Below, one piece after another: positions 34,254-43,744 of a stretch of DNA of 64,000 bases. The stretch's first letter is position 1. Each line of letters begins with the position of its first letter. Location: contig NZ_JABJVV010000007.1 in NCBI RefSeq assembly GCF_013155545.1, forward strand, positions 248,001 through 312,000, given 5' to 3'. The position numbers were made by a program, and so were the translations under genes. The DNA comes from Caenimonas soli (lineage in GTDB: Bacteria > Pseudomonadota > Gammaproteobacteria > Burkholderiales > Burkholderiaceae_C). The notes beneath the pieces are model-generated. The model was not told the DNA's origin and made no database searches. It saw nothing but the letters and a program-made list of their open reading frames with translations.

Positions 34254-34268
34254 GATTGATTCGCATTT
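34248..34268 (+). promoter_or_regulatory. putative Fur box / iron-regulated promoter of the siderophore receptor
   Basis: AAATAAGA-n5-TCGCATTT, the same layout as the perfect inverted repeat before bfd, sharing GATTCGCATTT. It overlaps the kinase stop codon (34251-34253). Promoter elements ATGCAA (34244-34249) and TAATGT (34268-34273), 18 bases apart, straddle it; TAGAAT at 34273-34278 is an alternative -10. Confidence 0.65.
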
Positions 34269-34344
34269 AATGTAGAATCCGGCCTGACCCGGCCAGCCAA
34301 GTATTTCGCACGGTTCGTGCGCCAGCCAGCCTCTTGTTGAACCC

Positions 34345-34370
34345 AGCCCGCATCGCGCGGGCTTTCGTTT
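34345..34370 (+). terminator. terminator-like hairpin in the leader of the siderophore receptor gene
   Basis: AGCCCGC (34345-34351), 5-base loop, GCGGGCT (34357-34363), then TTTCGTTT-like tail to 34370, directly before the GGAGG of the receptor gene. It would end the kinase transcript but lies downstream of the Fur-type promoter. Confidence 0.5.
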
Positions 34371-34380
34371 GGAGGCCATC

Positions 34381-36621
34381 TTGGCGCACAGTCCTGCTCG
34401 TTCCGTTTCCGATTCTTCGCTCCTCCCCCTGGGCGCGCTCATGCTGGCCGCATCGGTCAGCAGCTGGGCCCAGACCACTCCCTCCGACGCCCGGACGCTG
34501 CCGGCCGTTACCGTCAGGGAAAAGGCCGAGGCGCCCGAGGGCAAGGAAGCCTTACGCGCCACCACCACGACCATCGGCAAGGGCAACCAGGAACTGCGCA
34601 ATATCCCGCAGTCGATCACCATCGTCACCGAGAAACTGATCGACGACCGCAACCTGGACACGATGAAGGACGTGCTGCGCAACACGGCGGGGATCACCTT
34701 CCAGGCGGCCGAAGGTGGCGAGGAGGACATCCGCCTGCGCGGCTTCTCGCTGGCCGGCACCGGCGACATCTTCGTCGACGGCATGCGCGACCCGGCCTTC
34801 TACGACCGCGACACCTTCAACAACGACCGCATCGAGGTGCTGCGCGGTTCGGCCTCCATGCTGTTCGGGCGCGGCTCCACGGGCGGCGCCGTGAACCAGG
34901 TGAGCAAGGTGCCGCGCCTCATCACGGAACACGAGGTCACGACCACGCTAGGCAGCCATTCGTATCGCCGGGTCACGGGCGACTTCAACATCAAGACCGG
35001 CGAAAACGCGGCACTGCGCCTGAATGCCATGGCCACCAAGGCCGACAACAACGGGGCCGGCAGCAGCATCGACAAGAATGGCCTGGCCGCCGCGTACCGC
35101 TTCGGCATTGGAACGGCCGACGAGTTCATGGCGAGCCTCTACTACCTGAACAACGACAACGGCATCAACTACGGCCTGCCCTGGATCAAGCCGCGCGCAA
35201 GCGACACCAGCGCAGCCAACACCATCATCGGCAGCCTGGATCCCACGGCCTACTACGGCATGGCCAGCGATTACAACGCCGGCAGCGCGACGATGGCGAC
35301 CTTCAGCCACGTGCACCGCTTCGGGCTCGCCAGCGAGCTGAAAACGCAGGTGCGCAAGGGACGCTTCGAACGCGATCAGCGCGCCAGCACCATTCGCTTC
35401 GCATCGGCGGCCACCGATCTGACGAACTTTGGACCAAACACGGCGTTTCGCCGCGGCACGCCGCTGAAGATCCAGGACGTGGATACGCTCCACGCACAGA
35501 GCGATCTCAGCACCCGCTTCCAGGTCCTCGGCGTGAACCACGACTTGCAGACCGGGGTGGACTTCGCCCGCGAAGAAAAGACCGTTCACCTGGCGCGCAC
35601 GGCGGCCCAAGGGGGCGTGAACCTGGTCAAGCCCGACACGCGGGCAGGAACACCGGATGACGGCGCCGCGATCGACGAGGCCACACGCGTGCTGCGGGTG
35701 GGCAACCAGTTCGTGGCCAAGAGCTGGGGCGTCTACGCGCAGGACCTGGTGCAGGTCGCGCCGCACTGGAAAGTGCTGGGCGGTCTGCGCTACGACAACC
35801 TCGACGGCCAATACGATTCGCTCGCCATCCCGACGGCCGCGCCCGGCCCGGTGACGGCCACGAGCTACAGCCAGAAGATCTCCAAGGTCAGCAAGCGCCT
35901 GGGCCTGCTTTTCCAGCCCTCCGACCGGCATTCGTTCCATCTCTCCTACGGCACGTCGTTCAACACATCGGGCGACACGTATTCGTACAACGCCCTGAGC
36001 GCCAACACGCCACCGGAGCAAAGCGAGAACATCGAGCTGGGCGCCAAGATAGATTCGGCCGACAAGCGCTTCTCCACCCGCTTCGCCATCTTCCGCGCAA
36101 CCAAGAAGAACGAACGCAACACCGACCCCGACACCGCCGCCACGCGCCTGCTGCTTTCCGGCAAGCGCCATACCGCGGGCTTCGAGGTCGATGTCGTCGG
36201 CCGGCTGACGCCCCAATGGGAAGTCTTCGGCTCGTACACGTGGATGCCAATCGCACGCGTCGATGTGGCCGCTTCGACCGTTACCACCGCGGGCAACCGT
36301 GTCGGCGACCGCCCGGGCCTCAGCCCCAAGCACAGCGGCACGGTGTGGACGACCTACCAGCTCACGCCGCAATGGCGAGTCGGCGGCGGCCTGACCTTCC
36401 GTGGCAAACAGGCGCCCGCCGATGTGACCGCCCCGGCTTGGGAGGCACCCGGTTTCGTGACGGCCGATTTGATGGCCGAGTACTTGATCAACCAGCAGTT
36501 CAGCGTCAAAGCCAACCTCAGCAACGTGGCCGACAAACTCTATGCCGAATCGCTCTACCGAGGCCATTACGTGCCGGGCGCGGGGCGGCTGCTGCAAGTA
36601 GCCCTGACCGCCAGGTTCTAA
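34381..36621 (+). CDS. fiu: TonB-dependent siderophore receptor, Fiu-like
   Basis: 746 residues from a TTG at 34381, five bases after GGAGG; an earlier in-frame TTG (34369) would overlap that site. Signal peptide ([18 protein letters not shown]), TonB-box-like [10 protein letters not shown], plug domain ([74 protein letters not shown]) and a 22-strand barrel ending in ...[10 protein letters not shown] with terminal Phe. Being followed by ybiX, as in E. coli fiu-ybiX, it is probably a catecholate siderophore receptor. Expected to be induced by iron lack through the upstream Fur-type box. Gene symbol is by similarity of order and family. Confidence 0.9.
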   Translation: MAHSPARSVSDSSLLPLGALMLAASVSSWAQTTPSDARTLPAVTVREKAEAPEGKEALRATTTTIGKGNQELRNIPQSITIVTEKLIDDRNLDTMKDVLRNTAGITFQAAEGGEEDIRLRGFSLAGTGDIFVDGMRDPAFYDRDTFNNDRIEVLRGSASMLFGRGSTGGAVNQVSKVPRLITEHEVTTTLGSHSYRRVTGDFNIKTGENAALRLNAMATKADNNGAGSSIDKNGLAAAYRFGIGTADEFMASLYYLNNDNGINYGLPWIKPRASDTSAANTIIGSLDPTAYYGMASDYNAGSATMATFSHVHRFGLASELKTQVRKGRFERDQRASTIRFASAATDLTNFGPNTAFRRGTPLKIQDVDTLHAQSDLSTRFQVLGVNHDLQTGVDFAREEKTVHLARTAAQGGVNLVKPDTRAGTPDDGAAIDEATRVLRVGNQFVAKSWGVYAQDLVQVAPHWKVLGGLRYDNLDGQYDSLAIPTAAPGPVTATSYSQKISKVSKRLGLLFQPSDRHSFHLSYGTSFNTSGDTYSYNALSANTPPEQSENIELGAKIDSADKRFSTRFAIFRATKKNERNTDPDTAATRLLLSGKRHTAGFEVDVVGRLTPQWEVFGSYTWMPIARVDVAASTVTTAGNRVGDRPGLSPKHSGTVWTTYQLTPQWRVGGGLTFRGKQAPADVTAPAWEAPGFVTADLMAEYLINQQFSVKANLSNVADKLYAESLYRGHYVPGAGRLLQVALTARF

Positions 36622-36644
36622 CCATCCACAGCAAAGCCGCCGCC

Positions 36645-37325
36645 ATGCTTCTTATCCTTCCCCAACTCCTCAGCGACAGCGAACTGGCGCAAGCCCGCGC
36701 CGTCCTGGCCACCGCTCCCTGGGCCGACGGCCGCGTCAGCGCCGGGCCGCAGGCCGCCCAGGTGAAGAACAACGAGCAACTGCCCGCCGGCTGCGATGCC
36801 GCGCGAGCGGTGGGCGCGCTGGTGTTGGGCGCGCTCGACCGTTCGCCGCAATTCCTGGCGGCCGCCCTGCCCCGCAAGGTCTTCCCGCCGCGCATCAATC
36901 GGTACAGCGGCGGCGCCAACTACTACGGCCGGCACGTCGACAGCGCCATCCGCTTCACCGAGGGCGGTGTCCGGGTGCGTACCGATATCTCCTGTACCGT
37001 GTTTCTCTCCGATCCGGACGACTACGACGGCGGGGAGCTCACGGTCTACGAGGCCGGCACCACGCGCCAGATCAAGCTGCCGGCGGGCCACGCGGTGCTG
37101 TACTCGGGAACGCATGTCCACGAGGTCACGCCGGTCACCCGAGGTGAGCGCCTGGCCGCCTTTTTCTGGATCGAAAGCATGGTGCGCAGCGATGCGCAGC
37201 GCCGCCTGCTGCACGAGTTCGATCTGGCGTTGACGGACCTGAGGGGGCGGGACGGCGAGAGCGACACCACCGTCGCTCTCACCGGCACCTATCACAACCT
37301 GCTGCGGATGTGGGCCGAAACCTGA
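36645..37325 (+). CDS. ybiX: PKHD-type Fe(II)/2-oxoglutarate dioxygenase YbiX
   Basis: 226 residues, the E. coli YbiX length. ATG at 36645, 23 bases after the receptor stop. Jelly-roll iron ligands: His and Asp in [11 protein letters not shown] and His in [39 protein letters not shown] and [13 protein letters not shown] are family motifs. It is an iron-using oxygenase of unknown substrate, always linked to iron-uptake receptors (PiuC group). Same operon as the receptor. Confidence 0.93.
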   Translation: MLLILPQLLSDSELAQARAVLATAPWADGRVSAGPQAAQVKNNEQLPAGCDAARAVGALVLGALDRSPQFLAAALPRKVFPPRINRYSGGANYYGRHVDSAIRFTEGGVRVRTDISCTVFLSDPDDYDGGELTVYEAGTTRQIKLPAGHAVLYSGTHVHEVTPVTRGERLAAFFWIESMVRSDAQRRLLHEFDLALTDLRGRDGESDTTVALTGTYHNLLRMWAET

Positions 37326-37355
37326 GCCCGAGCGGCCGCAACCCAAGCAGGGTTA

Positions 37356-37385
37356 TTGCAAATGCGATCGATTCGCATTTATACT
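37356..37385 (+). promoter_or_regulatory. promoter with embedded Fur box upstream of bfd
   Basis: Perfect inverted repeat AAATGCGA-n5-TCGCATTT (37360-37380) lying between a -35 TTGCAA (37356-37361) and a -10 TATACT (37380-37385), 18 bases apart. Binding of Fur-Fe would block the promoter. It would drive bfd-tonB-exbB-exbD-hemP. Confidence 0.75.
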
Positions 37386-37427
37386 CTACCCACTTCATCA
37401 ATTAGCCCAGCCAGAGCCTTTCCCGCC

Positions 37428-37673
37428 ATGATCGTCTGCGTTTGCCACCGCGTTTCCGACCGCGAAATTGCCCGCCATGTTCGAGCCGGGATGGATTTCG
37501 ACGACATCCAGTTCGAGCTGGGCGTGGCCACGCAGTGCGGCCAATGCGAAAGCTGCGCCCGCGACGTGGTGGCCCAGTGCAGCGCCGCCGCACCGGTGGC
37601 CGCCATCCAGCTCGCTTCCTCCATCACGGAAGGCAGAGCATGGACTTCGCAGCAGGCCTTGGGGCCAGTCTGA
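37428..37673 (+). CDS. bfd: bacterioferritin-associated ferredoxin Bfd
   Basis: 81 residues from ATG 37428. [2Fe-2S] ligands Cys4 and Cys6 ([14 protein letters not shown]) and the CGQCESC cluster near residues 36-42. Bfd binds Bfr and delivers electrons that release stored iron. First gene behind the Fur-type promoter, 5.4 kb from bfr. The C-terminal tail ([16 protein letters not shown]) overlaps a possible microprotein gene in another frame. Confidence 0.93.
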   Translation: MIVCVCHRVSDREIARHVRAGMDFDDIQFELGVATQCGQCESCARDVVAQCSAAAPVAAIQLASSITEGRAWTSQQALGPV

Positions 37674-37714
37674 TCCTGGTAGTGATTGCTGCACGGTGGG
37701 TTCTGCGCGGCTAG
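37640..37714 (+). CDS. candidate 24-residue membrane microprotein between bfd and tonB
   Basis: A short reading frame that begins inside the 3' end of bfd (+1 shifted) and ends 25 bases before tonB. It encodes [20 protein letters not shown] plus VLRG: one membrane-spanning stretch with positive residues at the C-terminal end. GGAAGG lies six bases before its ATG, a better ribosome binding site than that of tonB. Its position inside an iron operon suggests a TonB/ExbB helper or leader peptide, but this is conjecture and it may be chance. Confidence 0.4.
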   Translation: MDFAAGLGASLILVVIAARWVLRG

Positions 37715-37739
37715 CGCGCAGCCTGTGCCCTCCTACACT

Positions 37740-38435
37740 ATGGCATTGCCCGTTTCCTCCTACCTGCCGGTGCGACAACTCAACCGCAACATCGTCATTG
37801 GCGGCAGTGTGGTTCTGTTCCACGTCGCCGCGCTGTGGGCCTTGCAAAGCGGCCTGCTGCGCCGCGCCGTGGAAATCGTGGTGCCGGTCGCGATCCTGAG
37901 CGATATCGTCACGCCGCCCATGCCCAAAGCCGAGCCGGTGCCGCAGCCGCCAGTGCCCAAGCCGCCTGAGCCCGTCAAGCCGGTGGTCCGCAAGGTAGAA
38001 CGCGCCCAGCCGCCCACTCCACAGCCCGTGGCCGTCCCCAGCCCCGCCCCGGCGCCCCAGGCGCCTACTGGCGTGGAAACACAGGCCCCAGTTGCTCCTG
38101 CCGCCCCCGCGGTCACCGCGGCGTCACCCGCGCCCAGCCCTGCCCCCGCCAAGGTGGAACTGCCCTCGAGCGACGCCGACTACTTGCGCAACCCGGCGCC
38201 CAGCTACCCGCCCATGAGCAAGCGCCTGGGCGAGCAGGGCAAGGTCCTGGTGCGCGTTCTTATCGGCGCGGATGGCACGCCGCAGAAGGCGGAGCTCAAG
38301 CGCTCCAGCGGGTTTGATCGCCTGGACCGCGCGGCCCTCGAATACGTCATGAAATGCCGCTACGTGCCAGGCAAGGTGGCAGGGGTGCCGCAGGCCATGT
38401 GGCACGAAGCCCCGGTCAATTTCGTTCTTGAATAG
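37740..38435 (+). CDS. tonB: energy transducer TonB
   Basis: 231 residues from ATG 37740 ([15 protein letters not shown]); no clear Shine-Dalgarno, and an earlier in-frame ATG (37686) exists. N-terminal membrane helix ([23 protein letters not shown]), proline-rich periplasmic spacer ([22 protein letters not shown]), and C-terminal TonB domain ([43 protein letters not shown]). Transfers proton-motive energy to outer-membrane receptors. Followed by exbB and exbD. Confidence 0.95.
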   Translation: MALPVSSYLPVRQLNRNIVIGGSVVLFHVAALWALQSGLLRRAVEIVVPVAILSDIVTPPMPKAEPVPQPPVPKPPEPVKPVVRKVERAQPPTPQPVAVPSPAPAPQAPTGVETQAPVAPAAPAVTAASPAPSPAPAKVELPSSDADYLRNPAPSYPPMSKRLGEQGKVLVRVLIGADGTPQKAELKRSSGFDRLDRAALEYVMKCRYVPGKVAGVPQAMWHEAPVNFVLE

Positions 38436-38454
38436 TCTTGCGAGTAACAACAAC

Positions 38455-39168
38455 ATGAACACTCAATTCGGCCTGATCAACCTGTGGACCCAGGGCGACC
38501 TCATCACCAAGGGCGTCGCCCTGCTGCTCCTGGCCATGTCGCTTGCAACCTGGATGGTGATCATCATCAAGGCGCTGGACCTGCGCAAGATCGCCGCCCA
38601 GGCCCGGGCCACGGAAAGCTTCTGGCACGCCGCCGACTTTGCCGACGGCCTGAACAAGCTGGGCGCCGATCCGGCCAATCCCTTTCGCGCGCTGGCCGTG
38701 GAGGGCCGCGAGGCCACGGCACACCACCATGCCCAGCAGCAGCTGCATGATTCGCTGGACGTCAGTGAATGGCTCAGCCGCTCGCTGCGCAATTCCATCG
38801 ACGAGTCCACCGCTCGACTGCAAGCCGGCCTGGCGGTGCTGGCTTCGGTGGGTTCCACCGCGCCATTCATCGGCCTGTTCGGCACCGTGTGGGGCATCTA
38901 CCATGCGCTGATGTCCATCAGCGCGGCCGGGCAAGCCACCATCGACAAGGTAGCCGGGCCGATTGGCGAGGCGCTGATCATGACGGCACTGGGCCTGGCG
39001 GTAGCAATTCCCGCCGTACTCGGCTACAACGCCCTGGTGCGCGGCAACAAGGCCATCCTGAACAAGCTGAATCGCTTCTCGCACGACCTGCATGCCTACT
39101 TCTTGACCGGCGCGCGGGTGTCTTCCAACGGCGACACGAAGGTCGTCCCGATGAAGAACCGGAGCTGA
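38455..39168 (+). CDS. exbB: biopolymer transport protein ExbB
   Basis: 237 residues from ATG 38455 (MNTQFGLINLWTQGD); the frame could also start at an upstream TTG overlapping tonB. MotA/TolQ/ExbB membrane protein: first helix GVALLLLAMSLATWMVIIIKA, then LAVLASVGSTAPFIGLFGTVWGI and ALIMTALGLAVAIPAVLGYNAL. Pentameric proton channel of the TonB complex. exbD follows after one base. Confidence 0.96.
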   Translation: MNTQFGLINLWTQGDLITKGVALLLLAMSLATWMVIIIKALDLRKIAAQARATESFWHAADFADGLNKLGADPANPFRALAVEGREATAHHHAQQQLHDSLDVSEWLSRSLRNSIDESTARLQAGLAVLASVGSTAPFIGLFGTVWGIYHALMSISAAGQATIDKVAGPIGEALIMTALGLAVAIPAVLGYNALVRGNKAILNKLNRFSHDLHAYFLTGARVSSNGDTKVVPMKNRS

Positions 39169-39169
39169 C

Positions 39170-39583
<414 letters not shown>

Positions 39584-39590
39584 GCCTGCC

Positions 39591-39785
39591 GTGACCCAGA
39601 GCGAAACAAACGGCGTCGTCGGTCAGGCTCAGGCCCAATCTTCACAGGCTCCGCAGCCGGCACAGGGCGGGCCCCTGGACAGTTCCAAGCTCCTGCGCGG
39701 CGCCAAGAGCGTCGAAATCAGCCACAACGGCGCGGTCTACCGTCTCCAGGCCACCCGGCTGGGCAAACTCATCCTGACCAAATAA
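39591..39785 (+). CDS. hemP: hemin uptake protein HemP
   Basis: 64 residues, GTG start at 39591, seven bases after exbD. The C-terminal half SKLLRGAKSVEISHNGAVYR and LQATRLGKLILTK is the HemP domain. In Burkholderia HemP/HmuP is an iron-responsive activator or accessory factor for heme uptake genes. No heme receptor is in the window. The N-terminal half is Gln/Ala-rich and variable. Confidence 0.9.
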   Translation: MTQSETNGVVGQAQAQSSQAPQPAQGGPLDSSKLLRGAKSVEISHNGAVYRLQATRLGKLILTK

Positions 39786-39790
39786 ACTGA

Positions 39791-40201
39791 CTAAGAGAGG
39801 CCCAGGGCGGCAATTCCGGCGCGGGCGATCTGGGCATCTTCGGTGGACTTCACGCCACTCACGCCCACGGCGCCCAGGCATTGGCCGTCCTTGATGATGG
39901 GCACGCCGCCCTCGAGCAGGCCCTTCAGGTCCGGCGCACTCAGGAAAGATACCCGGCCGCCATTGACCATTTCTTCGTAGACCCGGCTTTCGCGCCGGCC
40001 CAGCGCGGCGGTGTTGGCCTTGGCGGGGGCGATATGCGCGGAAATGGGCGCCGCGCCGTCCAGGCGCTGCAGCCACAGGAGGTGGCCGCCGTCGTCCACG
40101 ATGGCGATCGACACGGCCCATTGATTCTTGGTCGCCTCAGCTTCGGCAGCGGCAGCGATGGCCTTTATATCGGCGAGTTCGAGGGTGGCTTTGTTTTTCA
40201 T
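39791..40201 (-). CDS. GlcG/HbpS family protein (DUF336)
   Basis: 136 residues from ATG 40199-40201 (MKNKATLELADIKAIAAAAE); an upstream ATG (40234) with a more hydrophobic start is possible. Family motifs: WAVSIAIVDDGGHLLWLQRLDGA, KANTAALGRRES, GGVPIIKDGQCLGAVGVSG. Streptomyces HbpS binds heme; GlcG lies in glycolate operons. Here the gene ends 5 bases from hemP in convergent direction, which favours a heme or iron role (inference). Confidence 0.88.
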   Translation of the reverse strand: MKNKATLELADIKAIAAAAEAEATKNQWAVSIAIVDDGGHLLWLQRLDGAAPISAHIAPAKANTAALGRRESRVYEEMVNGGRVSFLSAPDLKGLLEGGVPIIKDGQCLGAVGVSGVKSTEDAQIARAGIAALGLS

Positions 40202-40341
40202 GAGCGTCGGTTGCGAAAGGGAAACTGCGAGCATAACGGCTGCCCCGCCTTGAGAAAAAAGAACTCCCCCTGGCGCCTTGGGCTTGAACCAACCTAGAAT
40301 GCGCCCATCTAACTGCCGTCAGGCTTATAGGAGAGTTGGAT

Positions 40342-41031
40342 ATGAATGAGCAAGTTCGCACCGTAGATTACGGCTACGCCCTCCCGGCGGAGCAGCGCAA
40401 CAGAGTCCTGCGCAATACCTACTGGCTACTCGCACTCAGCCTCCTGCCCACGGTGCTGGGCGCCTGGGTCGGCGTGGCCACCGGCGTCACCCGGGGCTTG
40501 ACGGGCGGCATTGGCCTGATGGTCTTCCTGGGCGGCGCCTTCGCCTTCATGTTCGCCATCGAGAAGACCAAGAACTCCGCGGCCGGCGTTCCGGTCCTGC
40601 TGGCGTTCACCTTCTTCATGGGCCTGATGCTTTCGCGCCTTATCGCGGTGATGCTGGGATTCAAGAACGGTCCCAGCCTCATCATGACGGCCTTCGGCGG
40701 TACGGCTGGCGTGTTTTTCGTGATGGCCAGCCTGTCCACGGTGATCAAGCGCGACCTGTCGGGAATGGGCAAGTTCCTGTTCGTGGGCGCCTTGGCGATC
40801 ATGATCGGCGCCATCATCAACGTGTTCGTCGGTTCCACCGTCGGCATGATGGTGATCAGCGTGATGGCAATCGGCATCTTCAGCGCCTACATGCTGTATG
40901 ACCTCAAGCAGATCATCGACGGCGGCGAAACCAACTACATCAGCGCCACCCTGGCCCTGTACCTGGACATCTTCAACGTGTTCCAGAGCCTGCTGGCGCT
41001 GCTGGGGCTTGCCGGCGGCGAACGCGAGTAA
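40342..41031 (+). CDS. Bax inhibitor-1/YccA family membrane protein
   Basis: 229 residues from ATG 40342 with GGAGAG six bases upstream. Seven hydrophobic helices (for example LALSLLPTVLGAWVGVATG, IGLMVFLGGAFAFMFAI, LFVGALAIMIGAIINVFVG, ISVMAIGIFSAYMLYDLKQII) and the BI-1 ending TLALYLDIFNVFQSLLALLG. YccA in E. coli modulates the FtsH protease; others are pH-dependent calcium leaks. Ends at a strong shared terminator. Confidence 0.94.
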   Translation: MNEQVRTVDYGYALPAEQRNRVLRNTYWLLALSLLPTVLGAWVGVATGVTRGLTGGIGLMVFLGGAFAFMFAIEKTKNSAAGVPVLLAFTFFMGLMLSRLIAVMLGFKNGPSLIMTAFGGTAGVFFVMASLSTVIKRDLSGMGKFLFVGALAIMIGAIINVFVGSTVGMMVISVMAIGIFSAYMLYDLKQIIDGGETNYISATLALYLDIFNVFQSLLALLGLAGGERE

Positions 41032-41050
41032 GCGTCACGCCACCAAACGG

Positions 41051-41076
41051 AAAAAGGGCCTGCGGGCCCTTTTTTC
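41051..41076. terminator. bidirectional terminator between yccA-type gene and rlmD
   Basis: AAAAAGGGCC-TGCG-GGCCCTTTTTT: a GGGCC/GGCCC stem flanked by A and T runs, so it works in both directions for the two convergent genes. Confidence 0.88.
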
Positions 41077-42478
41077 ATACCCGCTCGAAAACCGCCATGC
41101 TTTCAACATGCGCCGTGTGCGGGAACATGTTGACGACGCCCGCCGCCGTGCAGCGGTAACCCGCCTGGTGCACCAACAGACCGGCGTCGCGCGCCAGGGT
41201 CGCCGGGTTGCAGCTGACATAGACGATGCGGGCAGGCGGCGTCCAGCCGACTCCCAGTTCGGGTTGCTGGTGCAGGTCCGCCATTGCCTTGGCCAGCGCG
41301 AAGGCGCCCTCCCGCGGCGGATCCACCAGCCAGCGCTCCGCCACCCCGTCGGCGACGAGCTGCTGCGGCGTCATCTCGAACAGGTTGCGTGCCGCGAACA
41401 GGGCAGTTCCCAGCGGTGGCCCTTTCCGCACCATCGACTTGTTGCGCTCATAGTTTTCGCGGGAGCGCGCCACCAGCGTTTCACTGCCCTCGATCCCCAG
41501 TACCTCGCGCACCCGGGTGGCAATGGGCAGCGTGAAATTGCCGAGCCCGCAAAACCAGTCGATGACACGCTCACCCTGCTGCGCGTCGAGCAGCCGCAAG
41601 GCGCGCGAAACCAGCACCTGGTTGATGTACGGGTTGACCTGGGTGAAATCCGTGGGCTTGAAAGGCATGGTGATGCCGAATTCGGGCAGCGAGTAGCTGA
41701 GTGCGGGCCCGCCCTCGTCCAGCAGCTTCACGGTGTCCGGCCCTTTGGGCTGCAGCCACCACTGGACGCCGGGGTGATCTGCCGCGAATGCCCGCAGTTT
41801 CGACAGATCGCCGTCGCTGAGGGGCTCCAGGTGACGCAGCACCAGTGCCGTCACCTCGTCGCCGCAAGCCAACTCGATCTGCGGGCAGGTTTCGATGGCC
41901 TCCAGCGAGCCAATCAGCACGCGCAACGGCAGCAGCAGATCGCTCACATGCGGTGGCACGACGTGGCATTCGCGGATGTCCGCCACGTACCGGCTCTTGC
42001 GTTCATGAAAGCCGACCAGCACCGTGCCCTTCTTGCGCACGTGGCGAACCGAGAACCGCGCCCGCCAGCGGTAACCCCAGGCCGGCCCTTCGATGGGCCG
42101 CAAGATGGTTTCTGCCTTCACCTTGCCCAGGTGCCAGAGGTTGTCCTCGAGCACCCGTTGCTTGATCGCGACCTGGGCACCCACGTGCAGATGCTGCATC
42201 TTGCAGCCGCCGCAGGCGCCCTCGTGCAATCCGAAGTGCGGGCAGCGCGGGCGCACCCTCTGGGACGACTCGTGGTGGATCGCCGTCAGGCTCGCCTGCT
42301 CCCAGTTGTTCTTCTTGCGGTTGACGTTGGCGGACACCAGTTCGGACGGCAGGGCGCCGTCGATGAACACCACCTTGCCGTCCGCTCGACGTGCCACGCC
42401 CTGCGCGTCGATGTCGAGCGCGTCCACTAGTAACCAGCCTTCGGGCAAGGCGGCCTTTTTCTCGATCTCTACTGTCAT
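41075..42478 (-). CDS. rlmD: 23S rRNA (uracil-1939-C5)-methyltransferase RlmD
   Basis: 467 residues. TRAM domain at the N-terminus, 4Fe-4S cysteines ([20 protein letters not shown], plus a later Cys in [11 protein letters not shown]), SAM-binding [14 protein letters not shown], and catalytic Cys in [16 protein letters not shown]. Uses SAM to make m5U1939. Its 3' end overlaps the shared terminator. Confidence 0.95.
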   Translation of the reverse strand: MTVEIEKKAALPEGWLLVDALDIDAQGVARRADGKVVFIDGALPSELVSANVNRKKNNWEQASLTAIHHESSQRVRPRCPHFGLHEGACGGCKMQHLHVGAQVAIKQRVLEDNLWHLGKVKAETILRPIEGPAWGYRWRARFSVRHVRKKGTVLVGFHERKSRYVADIRECHVVPPHVSDLLLPLRVLIGSLEAIETCPQIELACGDEVTALVLRHLEPLSDGDLSKLRAFAADHPGVQWWLQPKGPDTVKLLDEGGPALSYSLPEFGITMPFKPTDFTQVNPYINQVLVSRALRLLDAQQGERVIDWFCGLGNFTLPIATRVREVLGIEGSETLVARSRENYERNKSMVRKGPPLGTALFAARNLFEMTPQQLVADGVAERWLVDPPREGAFALAKAMADLHQQPELGVGWTPPARIVYVSCNPATLARDAGLLVHQAGYRCTAAGVVNMFPHTAHVESMAVFERV

Positions 42479-42530
42479 CCCCCGATTCTCTCAGGTGCAT
42501 ACTTTCTGCCCGAACCGAAGGGGAAAACGC

Positions 42531-42947
42531 ATGGAGATCCGCATCTGCATCGACGTCGACGACCTGGAACGCGGCATCGCCTTCTACACGCAGGGCCTGG
42601 GCCTGCGCATGGGCAGGCGGCTGGGCAATGACTGGGTCGAACTGCTAGGCGCAGGCAGCACCATCGACCTGCTGGCCAACGCCGCGGATACGGCGCCCCT
42701 GGGAGAAAGCCATCCCCAACGCCGCGATTACGCGCGCCATTGGACGCCGATCCATCTTGATTTCGTAGTGACCGAACTGGATGGCGTCGTGCAGAAGCTG
42801 GTGAGCCAGGGCGCCACGCTGGAGCGCCCGATCCAGGAGAGGAAATGGGGCCGGATGGCCAACCTGGCCGATCCGTTTGGCCACGGCCTGGATCTGCTGG
42901 AGTTCAGGGGTCGCGGGTACGACGAGTTACTGTCCCCAGGCGGCTAG
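42531..42947 (+). CDS. VOC (glyoxalase/dioxygenase-fold) family protein
   Basis: 138 residues from ATG 42531; the longer open frame upstream is antisense to rlmD. A single glyoxalase-like repeat pair: RICIDVDDLERGIAFYTQGLGLRMGRRLGNDWVELLG and HLDFVVTELDGVVQKLVSQGATLERPIQERKWGRMANLADPFGHGLDLLEF. Possible metal ligands are His in PIHLDF and Glu in LLEF. Substrate unknown. Overlaps the convergent exonuclease gene by 21 bases. Confidence 0.85.
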   Translation: MEIRICIDVDDLERGIAFYTQGLGLRMGRRLGNDWVELLGAGSTIDLLANAADTAPLGESHPQRRDYARHWTPIHLDFVVTELDGVVQKLVSQGATLERPIQERKWGRMANLADPFGHGLDLLEFRGRGYDELLSPGG

Positions 42948-43727
42948 GTATTCCTGCCAGTGCTGCTCCTGGGGCGCGAGATTTCCCAGAGTTGCCTTGA
43001 CCATCGCTATTTCCTGGTCGTATTCCGCCTCCGTGAGGCCGCCGCGCATCTTCTGGAAGCGGCAGTACAGGAGGTAGGTGTTCATGACGTCCGTTTCGCA
43101 GTAGCGGCGGATGTCCTCGAGCTTGCCTTCGAGGAACGCGGAATAGACCTGCGAACCATCCATGCCCAGCTTGCCGGGGAAGCCGCAAAGTTTGGCCATG
43201 GCATCCAGCGGCGCGTTGTTCTTGGGCTGGTACATCGCGAGCAGATCCATCAGGTCCAGATGGCGCGTGTGGTAGCGGCTGATGTAGTTGTTGTACTTGA
43301 ACTCGCGCGCATCCGAGCCGCCCTCCTCGCCCATGCACCAGTACTTGTCGGCGACGACGCCGTGGCGCAAACCCCGGTAGTGCAGAACGGGGAGGTCGAA
43401 TCCGCCACCGTTCCAGCTGACCAGCTGGGGCACATGTTTCTCCAGCGTGTTGAAGAACGTCTGGATGACCTTGCCTTCGCTCGCATTGTCGCGGTCCACG
43501 AAGGAATGCACGCGAAGGCCCTCGGCGTTGCGGAACACGCAGCTGATCACGAGCACGCGCTGCAGGTGCAGCGGCATGAAGTCGTTCTGGCCCTTGTCCT
43601 TGCGCTCCTGGCACCAGCCCGCATAGACCTGCTCGTCGGAGGTCTCGGGAACAGCGTTGCGCAGCAGGCGCAAGCCCGCCACATCGGGGATCGATTCGAT
43701 GTCGAAAACAAGTACAGGCCAGCTCAT
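42927..43727 (-). CDS. 3'-5' exonuclease related to PolB exonuclease domain
   Basis: 266 residues, DEDDy type (PF10108-like). Exo I VLVFDIESIPD (residues 5-15), exo II LVSWNGGGFDLPVLHYRGL near 105, and exo III IRRYCETDVMNTYLLYCRF near 215, giving Asp, Glu, Asp, Asp and Tyr. Probably degrades ssDNA or RNA; no polymerase domain. It starts 17 bases after the rpoS stop on the same strand, so it may be the last gene of the surE-pcm-nlpD-rpoS operon. Confidence 0.9.
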   Translation of the reverse strand: MSWPVLVFDIESIPDVAGLRLLRNAVPETSDEQVYAGWCQERKDKGQNDFMPLHLQRVLVISCVFRNAEGLRVHSFVDRDNASEGKVIQTFFNTLEKHVPQLVSWNGGGFDLPVLHYRGLRHGVVADKYWCMGEEGGSDAREFKYNNYISRYHTRHLDLMDLLAMYQPKNNAPLDAMAKLCGFPGKLGMDGSQVYSAFLEGKLEDIRRYCETDVMNTYLLYCRFQKMRGGLTEAEYDQEIAMVKATLGNLAPQEQHWQEYLAAWGQ

Positions 43728-43744
43728 GCGCCCGACTTTATCAG

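Noticed and set aside
34697-36597. long minus-strand frame over the siderophore receptor
   Set aside because: Receptor plug and barrel motifs are clear on the plus strand; the antisense frame has no domain.
41051-41076. attenuator or riboswitch upstream of rlmD
   Set aside because: It lies at the 3' ends of two convergent genes and is a plain bidirectional terminator.
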